A DNA stretch of 64,000 nucleotides. It comes from Siculibacillus lacustris (GTDB taxonomy: Bacteria; Pseudomonadota; Alphaproteobacteria; Rhizobiales; Ancalomicrobiaceae). Below, piece by piece: positions 1 to 9,177 of this stretch. Every line of letters begins with the position of its first letter. The stretch's first letter is position 1. The notes below the pieces were generated by a model. It did not search any database, was not told where the DNA came from, and worked only from the letters and a program-made list of their open reading frames with translations. The stretch is from contig NZ_SJFN01000021.1 of assembly GCF_004328075.1 (NCBI RefSeq), positions 1 through 64,000 of the forward strand, in the 5' to 3' direction. Both the position numbers and the translations under genes were made by a program.

Positions 1-749
1 CGGCGGCGGCGCCCGCGACGCCGGCCGAGCCGCCCGCTCCGGCGGCGCCCGGCGGCAACGCCGTGCTGCGCCGGGTGGCCTACGTCGGCATGCGCAAGGC
101 GATCGGCACGGCGATGGCCGCGAGTTGGGCGGCGGTGCCGCTGGTCACCCAGCACGCGGCGATCGACGTGTCGGCGCTGCTCGACCTGCGCGCCCGGATC
201 AATCGCGACCGCGACGCCGAGCGGCGCGTGTCCCTGACCGATCTCCTGATCCGGATCACCGCCCGGGCGTTGGTCCGGGTGCCCGAACTCAACGCCGTGT
301 TCGACGGGCACGAGCTGCAGATCCTGCGCGACGTCGACATGGGGCTGGCGATCGCCGTCGACGACGGGCTGGTGGTGCCGGTGATCCGCGCCGCCGACCG
401 CCGGTCGATCGACGAGATCGCCGCCGACACCAAGGCGCTGGCGGCCAAGGCGCGGACCCGCACTCTGGTCGAGGCGGACCTCGTCGGCGCCACCTTCACG
501 ATCAGCAACGAAGGGGTTTTCGGCTCGGTCGACCACTTCACGCCGATCGTCCCCCTGCCGCAGGTGGCGATCCTCGGCGTCGGCCGTACCGTCGACACGC
601 CGGTCGCCGTCGACGGCCGGGTGGAGATCCGGCCGCTGACCGGGTTCTCGCTGTCCCACGACCATCGCGTGGTCGACGGCGCGCCGGCGGCGAAGTTCCT
701 CGCCGCCTTCGAGGCCCTCCTCGCCAATCCGATCGCGGCGGTGGTCTGA
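1..749 (+). CDS. 2-oxo acid dehydrogenase complex E2 acyltransferase, C-terminal part (5' end outside window)
   Basis: The reading frame is open from the first bases, so the gene starts left of the window. What is visible begins with a Pro/Ala-rich linker typical of E2 subunits, then a complete catalytic acyltransferase domain. The active-site motif DHRVVDG lies at 660-680 near the C-terminus, with the His that deprotonates CoA. E2 transfers the acyl group from lipoyl-lysine to CoA in pyruvate, branched-chain, 2-oxoglutarate or acetoin dehydrogenase complexes. The E3 gene follows 26 bases later, so the two are surely co-transcribed. The lipoyl and E1-binding domains and the E1 genes would lie upstream, so substrate specificity cannot be read here. 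Confidence 0.9.
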   Translation, partial: AAAPATPAEPPAPAAPGGNAVLRRVAYVGMRKAIGTAMAASWAAVPLVTQHAAIDVSALLDLRARINRDRDAERRVSLTDLLIRITARALVRVPELNAVFDGHELQILRDVDMGLAIAVDDGLVVPVIRAADRRSIDEIAADTKALAAKARTRTLVEADLVGATFTISNEGVFGSVDHFTPIVPLPQVAILGVGRTVDTPVAVDGRVEIRPLTGFSLSHDHRVVDGAPAAKFLAAFEALLANPIAAVV

Positions 750-775
750 TTCGTCCGCCAGAAGAGAGAACCGGC

Positions 776-2164
776 ATGAGCAAGAAGCGGGTGGCGGTGA
801 TCGGGGGCGGCCCCGGCGGCTATGTGGCGGCGATCCGGCTCGCCCAACTGGGCGCCGCGGTGACCCTGATCGAAAAGGACATGCTCGGCGGGACCTGCCT
901 CAATCGCGGCTGCATTCCGACCAAGGTGCTCCTGCACGCCGCCGAACTGTGGGCCGAGATCGGCGAGGCGGCGACCTTCGGCATCGCCGTCGACGGCCGC
1001 CGGCTCGACTGGGCGGCGTTGATGCGGCGCAAGGACGCCACCGTCGCGCGGCTGACCGGCGGCGTCGGTTTTCTGATGAAGAAACACGGGGTCGAGGTGA
1101 TCGCCGGCCGGGCCGCCTTCACCGGCCCGACGACGCTGGAGATCACCGCGCCCGACGGGACCACCTCGGCGCTCACCGCCGAGGCCTTCGTCGTCGCCAC
1201 CGGCTCGGAACCGGCGCTGCCGCCGGTGCCCGGCTTCGATCTGCCGGGCATTGCCACCTCGACCGAGGCGCTGGCCTTCGATCGGCTGCCGCGCTCGCTG
1301 GTGGTGGTCGGCGGCGGGGTGATCGGGGTCGAATTGGCCTTCGTCCACGCCGCATTCGGCACCCAGGTGACGATCGTCGAGGCCCTGCCGGGGATCCTGG
1401 CCAACGTCGACGACGATCTGGTCGCCGTGGTGCGGGCGCGGCTGAAGGCGCTCGGCGTCGCCGTCCACACCGGGGTCGCGGTCGCCGGCGTGACGGCGCA
1501 GGCCGACGGCTACGCGGTGGCGATCGCCGGACCGAAACCCTTCACCGTGGTCGCCGAGAAGGTCCTGGTCGCCACCGGCCGGCGCCCGGCCACCGACGGC
1601 CTCGGGCTGGAGCGCGCCGGCGTCGGCCTCGACCGTCGGCGGATCGTCACCGGGCGCGATCTGCGGACCAGCCTGCCCCACGTCTGGGCGATCGGCGACT
1701 GCACCGCGCCGATCATGCTCGCCCACCTCGCCTCGCATCAGGGGCTGGAAGCGGCGGAGTCGATCATGGGGGTCGCCGGTGCGCATGCCGTCGCCGCCGT
1801 GCCCGGGGCGATCTACACGCGGCCGGAGATCGCCTGGGTCGGGATGAGCGAAAAGGAGGCGCGCGCCAAAGGGCTCGACGTGGTGGTCGGCCGGTTCCCG
1901 CTCGCCGCCAACGGCAAGAGCCTGATCATGAACGCCGGCGACGGTCTGGTGAAGGTGATCGCCGAGCGGAAGTACCGGCAGATCCTCGGCGTCCACGTGA
2001 TCGGGCCGCGCGCCACCGATCTGATCGGCGAAGCCGGGCTCGGCCTCACCCTGGACGCGACGCTCGACGACGTCGCCGCGACCATTCATGCCCATCCGAC
2101 GATCGCCGAGGCCATCGCCGAAGCCGCCCTGGTCGCGGCCGGTCGTCCGATCCACGCGCCCTGA
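776..2164 (+). CDS. lpdA: dihydrolipoyl dehydrogenase (E3)
   Basis: A 462-residue flavoprotein of normal E3 length that reoxidises dihydrolipoamide of the E2 subunit with NAD+. The FAD-binding glycine motif GGGPGG is at residues 10-15. The redox-active disulfide is C41/C46 in GGTCLNRGCIPTK. A second Rossmann motif (VVGGGVIGVE) binds NAD near residue 180, and the C-terminal HAHPTIAEA element holds the catalytic His. There is no N-terminal lipoyl domain. The ATG is preceded by an AGAAGAGAG ribosome site at about 760-768. It follows the E2 gene directly and forms part of that operon. Confidence 0.95.
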   Translation: MSKKRVAVIGGGPGGYVAAIRLAQLGAAVTLIEKDMLGGTCLNRGCIPTKVLLHAAELWAEIGEAATFGIAVDGRRLDWAALMRRKDATVARLTGGVGFLMKKHGVEVIAGRAAFTGPTTLEITAPDGTTSALTAEAFVVATGSEPALPPVPGFDLPGIATSTEALAFDRLPRSLVVVGGGVIGVELAFVHAAFGTQVTIVEALPGILANVDDDLVAVVRARLKALGVAVHTGVAVAGVTAQADGYAVAIAGPKPFTVVAEKVLVATGRRPATDGLGLERAGVGLDRRRIVTGRDLRTSLPHVWAIGDCTAPIMLAHLASHQGLEAAESIMGVAGAHAVAAVPGAIYTRPEIAWVGMSEKEARAKGLDVVVGRFPLAANGKSLIMNAGDGLVKVIAERKYRQILGVHVIGPRATDLIGEAGLGLTLDATLDDVAATIHAHPTIAEAIAEAALVAAGRPIHAP

Positions 2165-2214
2165 GCGGCCGGGCGGCGGTTCGCCGCCATCGGCCCGATC
2201 CCGGAGAACCCGCC

Positions 2215-2523
2215 ATGTCGATCCAAGCCGCCTTCATCTTCCTCGCCCCCGAGGCCGATGCCCGGACGCACGCCGCCCTGATCGAGACGCCGATCGTGCA
2301 TCTCCACGTCGTCGGCGTCGCGAATTACGCCGCCGCCGTCGCCGCCGTGACCGATCTGGTGGCCAAGGGCGTGGTGGCGATCGAACTCTGCGCCGGTTTT
2401 GGCAACCAGGGCGTCGCCGAGATCTGCCGGGCCGCCGGAGACGGGATTCCGGTCGGCGTGGTCCGGTTCGATCCCCACCCGGCGCTCGGCTTCAAGAGCG
2501 GCGACGCGATCTTCGCGGCGTAG
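2215..2523 (+). CDS. small DUF6506-like protein
   Basis: A 102-residue soluble protein with no signal peptide or membrane segment. The sequence resembles the DUF6506 family, from memory of its pattern of a hydrophobic start, a central VGVANYAAA stretch, IELCAGFGNQGVAEI and a C-terminal VGVVRFDPHP. The function of that family is unknown to me. The ATG has a good GGAGAA ribosome site 7 bases upstream, and the gene lies 50 bases after lpdA on the same strand, so it may be the last gene of the dehydrogenase operon. That link is inference from spacing only. Confidence 0.7.
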   Translation: MSIQAAFIFLAPEADARTHAALIETPIVHLHVVGVANYAAAVAAVTDLVAKGVVAIELCAGFGNQGVAEICRAAGDGIPVGVVRFDPHPALGFKSGDAIFAA

Positions 2524-2826
2524 ATCGCCGGCCGCAGCAGGACCCGAGCCCACCGCCCCGGACGTTCCGATTGCGAAAAGCGGCAATTTCCAGGGGGTTC
2601 GGATGTCGCCGTCCGTCGTCGAACGGTCCGGCGGTGCCCCCGGCTGCCGATCCGTCATTGACCGAACCGGACCGGGGGGCCCGGAGCGGTTCGAGCCCGA
2701 TCGCCCCGGCGTCTAGGGGGAAACTCGGATGAAGCGGCCCCGCTCCAGCGGATAAGGTGCGGCGCGGTGGCGTCGCCGGGAGGTCCACGCCGGACGACGG
2801 CCACCGAGCGATCAGAAGGACTCGAA
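2524..2826. other. non-coding gap before rubrerythrin gene
   Basis: About 300 bases with no convincing reading frame. It should contain the terminator of the dehydrogenase operon and the promoter of the rubrerythrin gene. I see no FNR, OxyR or Fur-like box and no U-tailed hairpin. Confidence 0.5.
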
Positions 2827-3327
2827 ATGAGCACCACCGACGACCTGAAGGAAGCCTTCGCCGGCGAATCCCAAGCCAACCGCAAGTATCTCGCCTATGG
2901 CGAGCAGGCGGTCACCGACGGCTTTCCCGGCGTGGCCAAGCTGTTCCGGGCGGTGGCCGCCGCCGAGACGATCCATGCTCTGGCGCATCTCCGGGCGATG
3001 GGCGGGGTCAAGAGCACGCTCGACAACCTGACCGAAGCCCAGGGCGGCGAGCAGCACGAATTCACCGAGATGTATCCGCCGATGCTGGAGCGGGCCACCG
3101 CGGCCGGTGACAAGCGGGCAATGCGCTCGATGCGCTATGCGCTGGAGGTCGAGAAGGTCCATTTCGATCTGTTCGCGCAGGCCCTGGCGGCGCTGAAGAC
3201 CGGCACCGATCTCGGCGCCGAGACCGCGCGGGTGTGCCCGCACTGCGGCCACACGGTGATCGGCGACGCCCCCGATTCCTGCCCGGTGTGCGGCTGCAAG
3301 GGCGAAAACTACCTCGACGTGGCCTGA
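2827..3327 (+). CDS. rubrerythrin family protein
   Basis: A 166-residue cytosolic non-haem iron protein that reduces hydrogen peroxide with electrons from NADH through a rubredoxin-type partner. Residues 5-125 form the ferritin-like four-helix domain, with likely diiron ligands E14, E47/H50, E81, E107 and H112. The C-terminus is a rubredoxin-like knuckle with C137-x2-C140 and C152-x2-C155, the four iron ligands. Length and domain order are those of classical rubrerythrins, which are typical of organisms that meet low oxygen. The ATG at the start of MSTTDDLKEAF was chosen because the family starts here. It appears to be a single-gene unit. Confidence 0.93.
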   Translation: MSTTDDLKEAFAGESQANRKYLAYGEQAVTDGFPGVAKLFRAVAAAETIHALAHLRAMGGVKSTLDNLTEAQGGEQHEFTEMYPPMLERATAAGDKRAMRSMRYALEVEKVHFDLFAQALAALKTGTDLGAETARVCPHCGHTVIGDAPDSCPVCGCKGENYLDVA

Positions 3328-3461
3328 TCGCGCCGGTCGGGCGACGCCTCTCGCCAGACGTCGCCCATCCGCCGCCGCGACCCGCGGATCGCCGCCGTTG
3401 GTCGGATTGTGCAGTGCGGTGTGATCGCCGATAGTTCCGGGACGGATCTCGGGAGGATCGG

Positions 3462-5135
3462 ATGCTGCCGCGGGCGAAGAGTTGGGACGAGATCGCCGCG
3501 GAGTTCCGCTGGCCGCGCCCGACCACTTACAACATCGCCGTGGAAGTCTGCGAACGTCGCGCGGCGGCGAGCCCCGACGCGCCGGCGATCGTCGACGCGC
3601 GCGACGAGGGGCGGATCGAGGTGTGGTCCTACCGGCGCCTGTCGCTCGCCGTCCATCGTCTTTCCAACGTTCTGGCGGCGACCGGGATCGGCCGCGGCGA
3701 CCGGGTGGCGATCCTCCTGCCGCAGTCGCCCGACACGGTGATCGCCCATCTCGCGGTCTATGCGCTGGCCGCGGTGGCGCTGCCGCTCGCCGAAGTGTTC
3801 GGGGTCGAGGCGCTCGACCATCGGCTCGGCGACGCCGGAGTGCGGGCGGTCATCACCCATCATGCCGGCGCGGCCAAGATCGCGGCGCTCGCCGATCGTC
3901 TGCCGAGCCTCGAGACGATCTGGTGCGTCGACGGGCCCGGCGCTCACGGCGAGGATCTGGCGGCGGCGACGGCGCGGGCCTCCGATGCCTTCACGCCCGT
4001 GACGACCGGGCCGGACGACCCGGCGCTGATGATCTACACCTCCGGCACTACCGGCCTGCCCAAGGGCGCGCTGCACGGCCACCGGGTGTTGCTCGGCCAT
4101 CTGCCGGGGGTGCAGCTCGCCCACGAGTTCCTGCCCGCCCCCGGCGATCTGATGTGGACCCCGGCCGACTGGGCCTGGGCTGGCGGCCTGCTCAACGCGC
4201 TCTTGCCGGCGCTGGCCTTCGGCGTGCCGGTGGTGGCCGGACGCGGGGGTCGCTTCGATCCCGACCGGGCGGTGCGGTCGATTATCGATCTCGGGGTGCG
4301 CAACGTGTTCCTGCCGCCGACCGCGCTGAAGATGATGCGCAGCGGCACGCCGGCTGCGCGGAAGGGCCTGAGCCTGCGCAGCGTCGCCTCGGCCGGCGAG
4401 GCGCTGGGGCGGGAGACCTGGGAGTGGGGCCGTTCGGCGCTCGGCGTGGCGATCAACGAGTGGTACGGCCAGACCGAATGCAATCTGGTGCTCGGCTCGG
4501 CGGCCGGGCTCGGGGTGTCGCGGGCCGGGGCGATCGGGCGTCCGGTGCCCGGCCACCGGGTGGCTCTGCTCGGGCCGGATGGGGCGCCGGTGCGTCCGGG
4601 CGAGGTCGGGCAGATCGCCGTGGCGCGGCCCGATCCGGTGATGTTCCTCGGCTATTGGAACCAGCCGGCGGCGACCGCGGCGAAGTTCCGCGGCGACTGG
4701 CTGATGACCGGCGACCAGGGCATCGCCGACGACGACGGCTACGTCACCTTCGTCGGGCGCGACGACGACCTGATCACCTCGTCGGGCTATCGCATCGGCC
4801 CGGCGGAGATCGAGGACTGCCTGATCGGCCATCCGGCGGTGGGTTTTGCGGCGGTGGTCGGCAAGCCCGACCGGCTGCGCACCGAGATCGTCAAGGCCTA
4901 TGTCAAACTCCGCGACGGCGTCGAAGCGTCGCCGGCGCTGGCCGAAGCGATCCGCGCCCATGTCCGCGAACGGCTGTCGGCGCACGAATATCCGCGCGAG
5001 ATCGCCTTCGTCGACGAGATCCCGATGACCACCACCGGCAAGGTGATCCGCCGCTTCTTCCGCGAGGACGCACGCGCCGAGGCGGGGAGCGACGGGCCGC
5101 TCGGAGCACGTTCCGATCGGGTCGAACCGACCTGA
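3462..5135 (+). CDS. AMP-forming acyl-CoA synthetase
   Basis: A 557-residue member of the ANL superfamily that activates a carboxylic acid to acyl-AMP and then acyl-CoA. The P-loop-like core YTSGTTGLPKG lies near residue 190. The A5 region with WYGQTECN is near residue 340, the A7/A8 region with TGDQG and GRDDDLITSSGYRIGP follows, and the C-terminal catalytic lysine is in MTTTGKVIRR. The sequence looks like medium-chain/acetyl-CoA synthetase-type enzymes rather than benzoate-CoA ligases, but the substrate cannot be read. The gene stands alone between rubrerythrin and a convergent L,D-transpeptidase gene. The start has a GGGAGGA ribosome site at 3449-3455. Confidence 0.9.
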   Translation: MLPRAKSWDEIAAEFRWPRPTTYNIAVEVCERRAAASPDAPAIVDARDEGRIEVWSYRRLSLAVHRLSNVLAATGIGRGDRVAILLPQSPDTVIAHLAVYALAAVALPLAEVFGVEALDHRLGDAGVRAVITHHAGAAKIAALADRLPSLETIWCVDGPGAHGEDLAAATARASDAFTPVTTGPDDPALMIYTSGTTGLPKGALHGHRVLLGHLPGVQLAHEFLPAPGDLMWTPADWAWAGGLLNALLPALAFGVPVVAGRGGRFDPDRAVRSIIDLGVRNVFLPPTALKMMRSGTPAARKGLSLRSVASAGEALGRETWEWGRSALGVAINEWYGQTECNLVLGSAAGLGVSRAGAIGRPVPGHRVALLGPDGAPVRPGEVGQIAVARPDPVMFLGYWNQPAATAAKFRGDWLMTGDQGIADDDGYVTFVGRDDDLITSSGYRIGPAEIEDCLIGHPAVGFAAVVGKPDRLRTEIVKAYVKLRDGVEASPALAEAIRAHVRERLSAHEYPREIAFVDEIPMTTTGKVIRRFFREDARAEAGSDGPLGARSDRVEPT

Positions 5136-5164
5136 TCGACGAGAACTTGCTCCCGAGCGCTGCT

Positions 5165-5593
5165 CTAGTCGGTTACGACGATGCGGGTGGTCTTCATGCC
5201 GTGGCTCTTCACCAGATCGAACAATCCGGCGGCGACCTGCGGGTGGAGGCGGACGCAGCCGTGCGAGGCGGGGCGGCCGAGATGGCGCAGGTCGTCGGTA
5301 CCGTGCAGCGCGACGCCACCGACGAAGAAGATCGAATTGGGCATGCGGGCGTTGTGATAGGTGTGCGAGCGGTACTTCTCGTGCATCCGCTGCGGCGTGA
5401 ACACGCCCATCGGGGTGCGATGGCCGCGTTTGCCGGTCGACACGGCGTAGACGCCGGTGGTGGCGCCGTCGACGATCACTTCCATGCGCTGGGTGGCGAT
5501 GTGGATGCGCGCTTCGACGGCGGCGGAGGCCGGAGCGACGAGGCCGAACAGGCCGGCGAGGACGACGACGGCGAGAGCGAGAGTACGGAGCAT
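5165..5593 (-). CDS. exported L,D-transpeptidase (YkuD domain)
   Basis: A 142-residue periplasmic enzyme expected to make 3-3 peptidoglycan cross-links or attach proteins to peptidoglycan. A Sec signal peptide covers residues 1-24 (ending PASA). The YkuD domain follows, with H97 and the catalytic motif S110-H-G-C113-V-R. The frame is open further upstream, but the internal ATG is preferred: it opens the signal peptide and is preceded by a strong GAGGTGA ribosome site. The gene is short for the family and has no LysM or PG-binding domain, so the catalytic domain is essentially the whole mature protein. Confidence 0.9.
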   Translation of the reverse strand: MLRTLALAVVVLAGLFGLVAPASAAVEARIHIATQRMEVIVDGATTGVYAVSTGKRGHRTPMGVFTPQRMHEKYRSHTYHNARMPNSIFFVGGVALHGTDDLRHLGRPASHGCVRLHPQVAAGLFDLVKSHGMKTTRIVVTD

Positions 5594-5832
5594 GACGGGC
5601 TCACCTCGGCGATAGTCGACGGCCGCGGAAATCGAGAGGATGGGGCGGCGTCGAGAAGGACGGAATTCGAAAAGCATACACAAGTCTTCGCCGCTGACGC
5701 GTTTCTCAGGTCGATCGCGTCGGGAAACCTGATGTTAAGATTAAATTGACGATGTCGGCGCGAAGATCCGCGCGCAGGCCCCTCCCCGGGGCGCTCCGTC
5801 GCGGCTGCGCGGCCTCTCGAAAGGGTGTTCCC

Positions 5833-6222
5833 ATGGTCCGGCAGGCTATGATCCTCACGGCGATGCTGATCGCGTCGATCGCGACCGCCGCGGCGGAAGA
5901 TCTGCCCAAGGCGCTGGCCGGCGAGATCGTCGCCACCGAGCACGCCTATTGCGAGACCTCGACCGGCTACGACGTCGGCTTCGTCCTGCGCCGCGACGTC
6001 GACGGCGACGGGCGGCCGGACGTGGTGCTCGACTATTCCCGCGCGTTGTGCGGCGGCGCGCACGAACCCTATTGCGAGGGCGAGCGCTGCCTGTTGCAGG
6101 TGTGGCAGGCGGCGGGGAGCGGCTGGCGCAAGCTGTTCGACGGCAAGGTCGCGAATTGGCGATTCGACGGCAACGGCGGGCGGTCGGTGCTGATCGTCGA
6201 CGGGCGACCGCTGTCGCGCTGA
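5833..6222 (+). CDS. small exported protein with a DxDGDG-type loop
   Basis: A 129-residue predicted periplasmic protein that I do not recognise. Residues 1-21 form a Sec signal peptide (VRQAMILTAML, cleavage after ATAAA). The mature part contains DVDGDGRPDVV, like the calcium-binding loops of FG-GAP/VCBS repeats, and four cysteines that could pair in the periplasm. The ATG at 5833 was chosen over an upstream in-frame one because it begins the signal peptide. It is divergent from the L,D-transpeptidase gene and its stop codon abuts the stop of the convergent receiver-domain gene. Confidence 0.7.
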   Translation: MVRQAMILTAMLIASIATAAAEDLPKALAGEIVATEHAYCETSTGYDVGFVLRRDVDGDGRPDVVLDYSRALCGGAHEPYCEGERCLLQVWQAAGSGWRKLFDGKVANWRFDGNGGRSVLIVDGRPLSR

Positions 6223-6645
6223 TCAGGCCCGGCGGACGGCGTGGACCGGCGCGGCGGCGGTGAGATGGTCGTGCAACTCGCGCCCCGAGAAGGGTTTCTG
6301 CAGCCAGGAGCGGAACACGTCGGGCAGTTGGGTCGGACGTTCGCGCCCGGTGACGGCGATGATCGCCGCGTCGCGACAACCGGGGCTCTGGGCGAGCTCG
6401 ACGGCGAGCCGGTCGCCGGGGATGTCGGGCAGGCCGAGGTCGATCAACACCACGTCGAACACGCCGACTGCGGCGGTCCGGCGGGCCTCCTCGCCGGTGC
6501 CGACCAGCGTGGCGACGACGCCGAAGCCGCCGAGCATCGCCTCGAGCAGCATCCGGCCGATGGCATGATCCTCGACCGCCAGGACTCGCAGGCCGGCGAG
6601 CGGCAGGGGCGGCAGCGGCGCGAGGGGTGGATCGAAGGCGGACAT
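6223..6645 (-). CDS. stand-alone response regulator receiver protein
   Basis: A 140-residue protein consisting of one receiver domain after a Pro-rich N-terminal tail of about 17 residues. The acidic pocket is in LAVEDHA, the phosphorylatable Asp in DVVLIDLGLPD, the switch Thr in AVTGRE, and the conserved Lys in LQKPFS. There is no output domain, so it probably works by protein-protein contact, as CheY/DivK-type or sensor-kinase-partner receivers do. No histidine kinase is nearby. It lies downstream of gluQ on the same strand, 31 bases apart, and may be read through from it. Confidence 0.88.
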   Translation of the reverse strand: MSAFDPPLAPLPPLPLAGLRVLAVEDHAIGRMLLEAMLGGFGVVATLVGTGEEARRTAAVGVFDVVLIDLGLPDIPGDRLAVELAQSPGCRDAAIIAVTGRERPTQLPDVFRSWLQKPFSGRELHDHLTAAAPVHAVRRA

Positions 6646-6676
6646 GGTCGCGCTCCGGTGGGAACCGGAACCGACC

Positions 6677-7582
6677 TTAGCGGGCGTCCCTTAAGACTCG
6701 GCTAAGCCGCGGAATGTCGGCTTCGCGGGCCGGCCAGTCGATCAGGGCGCGAACGTCGTCGGGGGTGGCACCGTCGGCGCGCAGCGCGGCGAGTGCGGTG
6801 TCGGACGCCGACTTCGACAGTTTGCGGCCCTGTCCGTCGCGGATCAGTTCGTGGTGGTGATAGATCGGCGCCGGCAGCCCGAGGCGGTCCTGGAGCAGGC
6901 GGTGGACGTCGGTGGCGCGATAGAGATCGGCGCCGCGCACCACATGGGTCACTCCTTGGGCGGCATCGTCGACCACCACCGCGAGATGATAGCTCGACGG
7001 CATTTCCTTGCGCGCCAGGATCGGATCGCCCCAGGCGGCGGGATCGGCGGTGACCCGGCGTGCCACCCCCGGCGTCTCGCCGCCGGTCTCGATCCAGTCG
7101 AGCGGGCCACTGCGGGCCAGCGCCGCCGCGGTGTCGAGGCGCAGGGCCGGCGGCTCGCCGTCGACGGTGGCGAACGGGGCGCCGCGCGGCGGTGGCCAGG
7201 GGGCGCCGTCGGGATCGTGCGGCCAGGGCGTGCCGGCGGCCTCGGCGGCGGCGACCAGGGCCTTGAGCGCTCCGCGGGTGACCCGGCTCGGATAGACCAG
7301 CCCCTCGGCCTCCAGCCGGGCGAGGGCGGCGCGGTGTTCGGCGAGATGCTCGGACTGGCGGCGGACCTCGCCGTCCCAGTCGAGGCCGAGCCAGGCGAGA
7401 TCGTCGAGAATGGCGCGTTCGAACTCGGGACGGCAGCGGGTCGGGTCGACGTCCTCGAGGCGCAGCAGGAAGCGGCCGCCGCAAGCGCGCGCCAGGGCAT
7501 GGTCGAGCAGCGCCGACAGGGCGTGGCCGAGGTGGAGGGCGCCGTTGGGGCTCGGCGCGAAGCGGAAGACCGGCTGCGGCAT
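6677..7582 (-). CDS. gluQ: glutamyl-Q tRNA(Asp) synthetase
   Basis: A 301-residue paralogue of the glutamyl-tRNA synthetase catalytic domain without an anticodon-binding domain. It attaches glutamate to the queuosine at position 34 of tRNA(Asp). The HIGH-type motif is APSPNGALHLGHA (residues 9-21) and the KMSKS-type motif is RKLSKSASD near residue 240. The length and the missing C-terminal domain separate it from GltX. The family's four-Cys zinc site is not evident here: no Cys-rich insertion is visible, as in many alphaproteobacterial forms. Confidence 0.9.
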   Translation of the reverse strand: MPQPVFRFAPSPNGALHLGHALSALLDHALARACGGRFLLRLEDVDPTRCRPEFERAILDDLAWLGLDWDGEVRRQSEHLAEHRAALARLEAEGLVYPSRVTRGALKALVAAAEAAGTPWPHDPDGAPWPPPRGAPFATVDGEPPALRLDTAAALARSGPLDWIETGGETPGVARRVTADPAAWGDPILARKEMPSSYHLAVVVDDAAQGVTHVVRGADLYRATDVHRLLQDRLGLPAPIYHHHELIRDGQGRKLSKSASDTALAALRADGATPDDVRALIDWPAREADIPRLSRVLRDAR

Positions 7583-7733
7583 GGGCGGTTCGGGCTCGGG
7601 TGGGCATTCCTTTTAGACCGGCCCGGACCTCGGCGGCAACGCGGGCGGCGGCCGGACCGCGCGGCAGCCCTTTGCGCGGGCGCAAATCCGCCTATGCTGC
7701 GGGTGAGGCGCCGGCGGCGCCGCGGGAGGCATG

Positions 7734-8390
7734 ATGCGGCCGATCGAAACCGACGAACACGTGGCCCTCGGGCTCGCCGAACTGCGGCGGATCGATTCGC
7801 GACTCGGGCCGGTGATCGACCTCGCCGGCAGCGTGCCGCTGCGCCGCCGGCCCCCGGGATTCGAGGGTCTGGCGCGAATCGTCGTCGCCCAGCAGGTCTC
7901 GGCGGCGGCGGCGACGTCGATCTGGGCCAAGCTCGAGGCGACGCTCGGCGCGGGGATCGACCGCCCGGTGACGGCGGCGACGATCGCGTCCCACGATGAC
8001 GCGACGCTGCGCGGCGCCGGCCTGTCGGCGGGCAAGGTGCGGACGCTGCGGGCGATCGCCGCGGCCTGCGAGGAAGGGCTCGACCTCGCCGCGGTGGCCG
8101 ATCACGACGCCGCAGAGGCCATCGAAAAGCTGGTCCTGATCAAGGGGATCGGGCCGTGGACGGCCGAGGTCTTCCTGCTCTTCTGCGCCGGTCATCCCGA
8201 CGTCTGGCCGGCCGGCGATCTGGCGCTGCGGCAAGCGGTCGGCGAGGCGCTGGGCGCCGAGCTGCGTCCGTCGGAGGCCGAATGCCGAGCGATCGCCCTG
8301 GCCTGGCAGCCCTGGCGGAGCGTCGCGGCGCGTCTGTTCTGGGCCTATTACGCCGCCCGCCGGGCCGGCCGCGAGGGGGTCGCGACGTGA
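7734..8390 (+). CDS. DNA-3-methyladenine glycosylase II family (AlkA-like)
   Basis: A 218-residue base-excision repair enzyme of the HhH-GPD superfamily that removes alkylated purines. The helix-hairpin-helix is around residues 134-150 (LVLIKGIGPWTAEVF). The catalytic Asp is D162 in PAGDLALR. It lacks the N-terminal regulatory and methyl-transfer parts of E. coli Ada/AlkA and matches the short form common in alphaproteobacteria. Two ATGs are adjacent (7731 and 7734). The second leaves a better gap to the GGGAGG ribosome site at 7724-7729. Confidence 0.88.
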   Translation: MRPIETDEHVALGLAELRRIDSRLGPVIDLAGSVPLRRRPPGFEGLARIVVAQQVSAAAATSIWAKLEATLGAGIDRPVTAATIASHDDATLRGAGLSAGKVRTLRAIAAACEEGLDLAAVADHDAAEAIEKLVLIKGIGPWTAEVFLLFCAGHPDVWPAGDLALRQAVGEALGAELRPSEAECRAIALAWQPWRSVAARLFWAYYAARRAGREGVAT

Positions 8391-8549
8391 TCGGCGCCGG
8401 GCTCACGGCGAGCTTCACAAGTTCGACACGAGGCCTGTAGAATATCCGCGACGTTCGTTGGCGCTCGCGGTCCCGCCGCCGCCTCGAACCGGGAAAGGGA
8501 CCGCACGCGTCAGCGTCTCCGTCGTCGGAGCCGATACGAGGAGCGCGTC

Positions 8550-9113
8550 TTGACGATCCACGTCCCCGTCCAGCCCAGGTCGCACCCGGCCCTCGTCCTC
8601 AACGCCGATTTCCGCCCGCTCAGCTACTATCCGCTGTCCCTGTGGTCCTGGCAGGACGCCATCAAGGCGGTGTTCATGGACCGGGTCAACATCGTCCAGA
8701 ACTACGACATCGAGGTCCGCTCGCCGCGATTCGCGATGCGGCTGCCGTCGGTGGTGTCGCTGAAGACCTATGTGAAGCCGTCGCGCAATCCCGCCTTCAC
8801 CCGGTTCAACGTGTTCCTGCGCGATCGCTTCCAGTGCCAGTACTGCGGGTCGCGCGAGGATCTGACCTTCGATCACCTGATCCCGCGCTCGCGCGGCGGC
8901 CAGACCACCTGGGAGAACGTGCTGACCGCCTGTTCCCCGTGCAACCTGCGCAAGGCCGACAAGGGCTGGCGCGAGGTCGGGATGCACCCCCATCATCTGC
9001 CGTGGCGCCCGACGGTCCACGACCTGCACGACGCCGGGCGCCATTTCCCGCCCAACTTCCTGCACGACAGCTGGCTCGACTACCTCTACTGGGACACCGA
9101 ACTGGAGCCGTGA
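8550..9113 (+). CDS. HNH endonuclease domain protein
   Basis: A 187-residue protein with a zinc-type HNH nuclease fold. The ligand pairs are C96/C99 (CQYCG) and C128/C131 (CSPC), with the catalytic motif DHLIPRSRGG (H109) and N123 between them. The N-terminal 80 residues (LVLNADFRPLSYYPLS...) are conserved in a widespread chromosomal family usually annotated simply as HNH endonuclease. There is no sign of a restriction or phage context. Translation probably starts at TTG: an AGGAG site ends 6 bases upstream and no ATG or GTG is available before the conserved region. Confidence 0.85.
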   Translation: MTIHVPVQPRSHPALVLNADFRPLSYYPLSLWSWQDAIKAVFMDRVNIVQNYDIEVRSPRFAMRLPSVVSLKTYVKPSRNPAFTRFNVFLRDRFQCQYCGSREDLTFDHLIPRSRGGQTTWENVLTACSPCNLRKADKGWREVGMHPHHLPWRPTVHDLHDAGRHFPPNFLHDSWLDYLYWDTELEP

Positions 9114-9177
9114 GCGGCCGGGACGACGTCGGGTCTCGCGGCAGGGGGCAGGGGCGCGGCGCGTCCGCCGCCCCGGC

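Noticed and set aside
80-2155. About 690-codon open frame antisense to the E2 and lpdA genes
   Set aside because: No recognisable domain, and the opposite strand carries two unmistakable enzymes.
2524-2826. Small reading frames before the rubrerythrin gene
   Set aside because: No ribosome site, no family resemblance, and Arg/Pro/Gly-rich composition as in other non-coding G+C-rich DNA.
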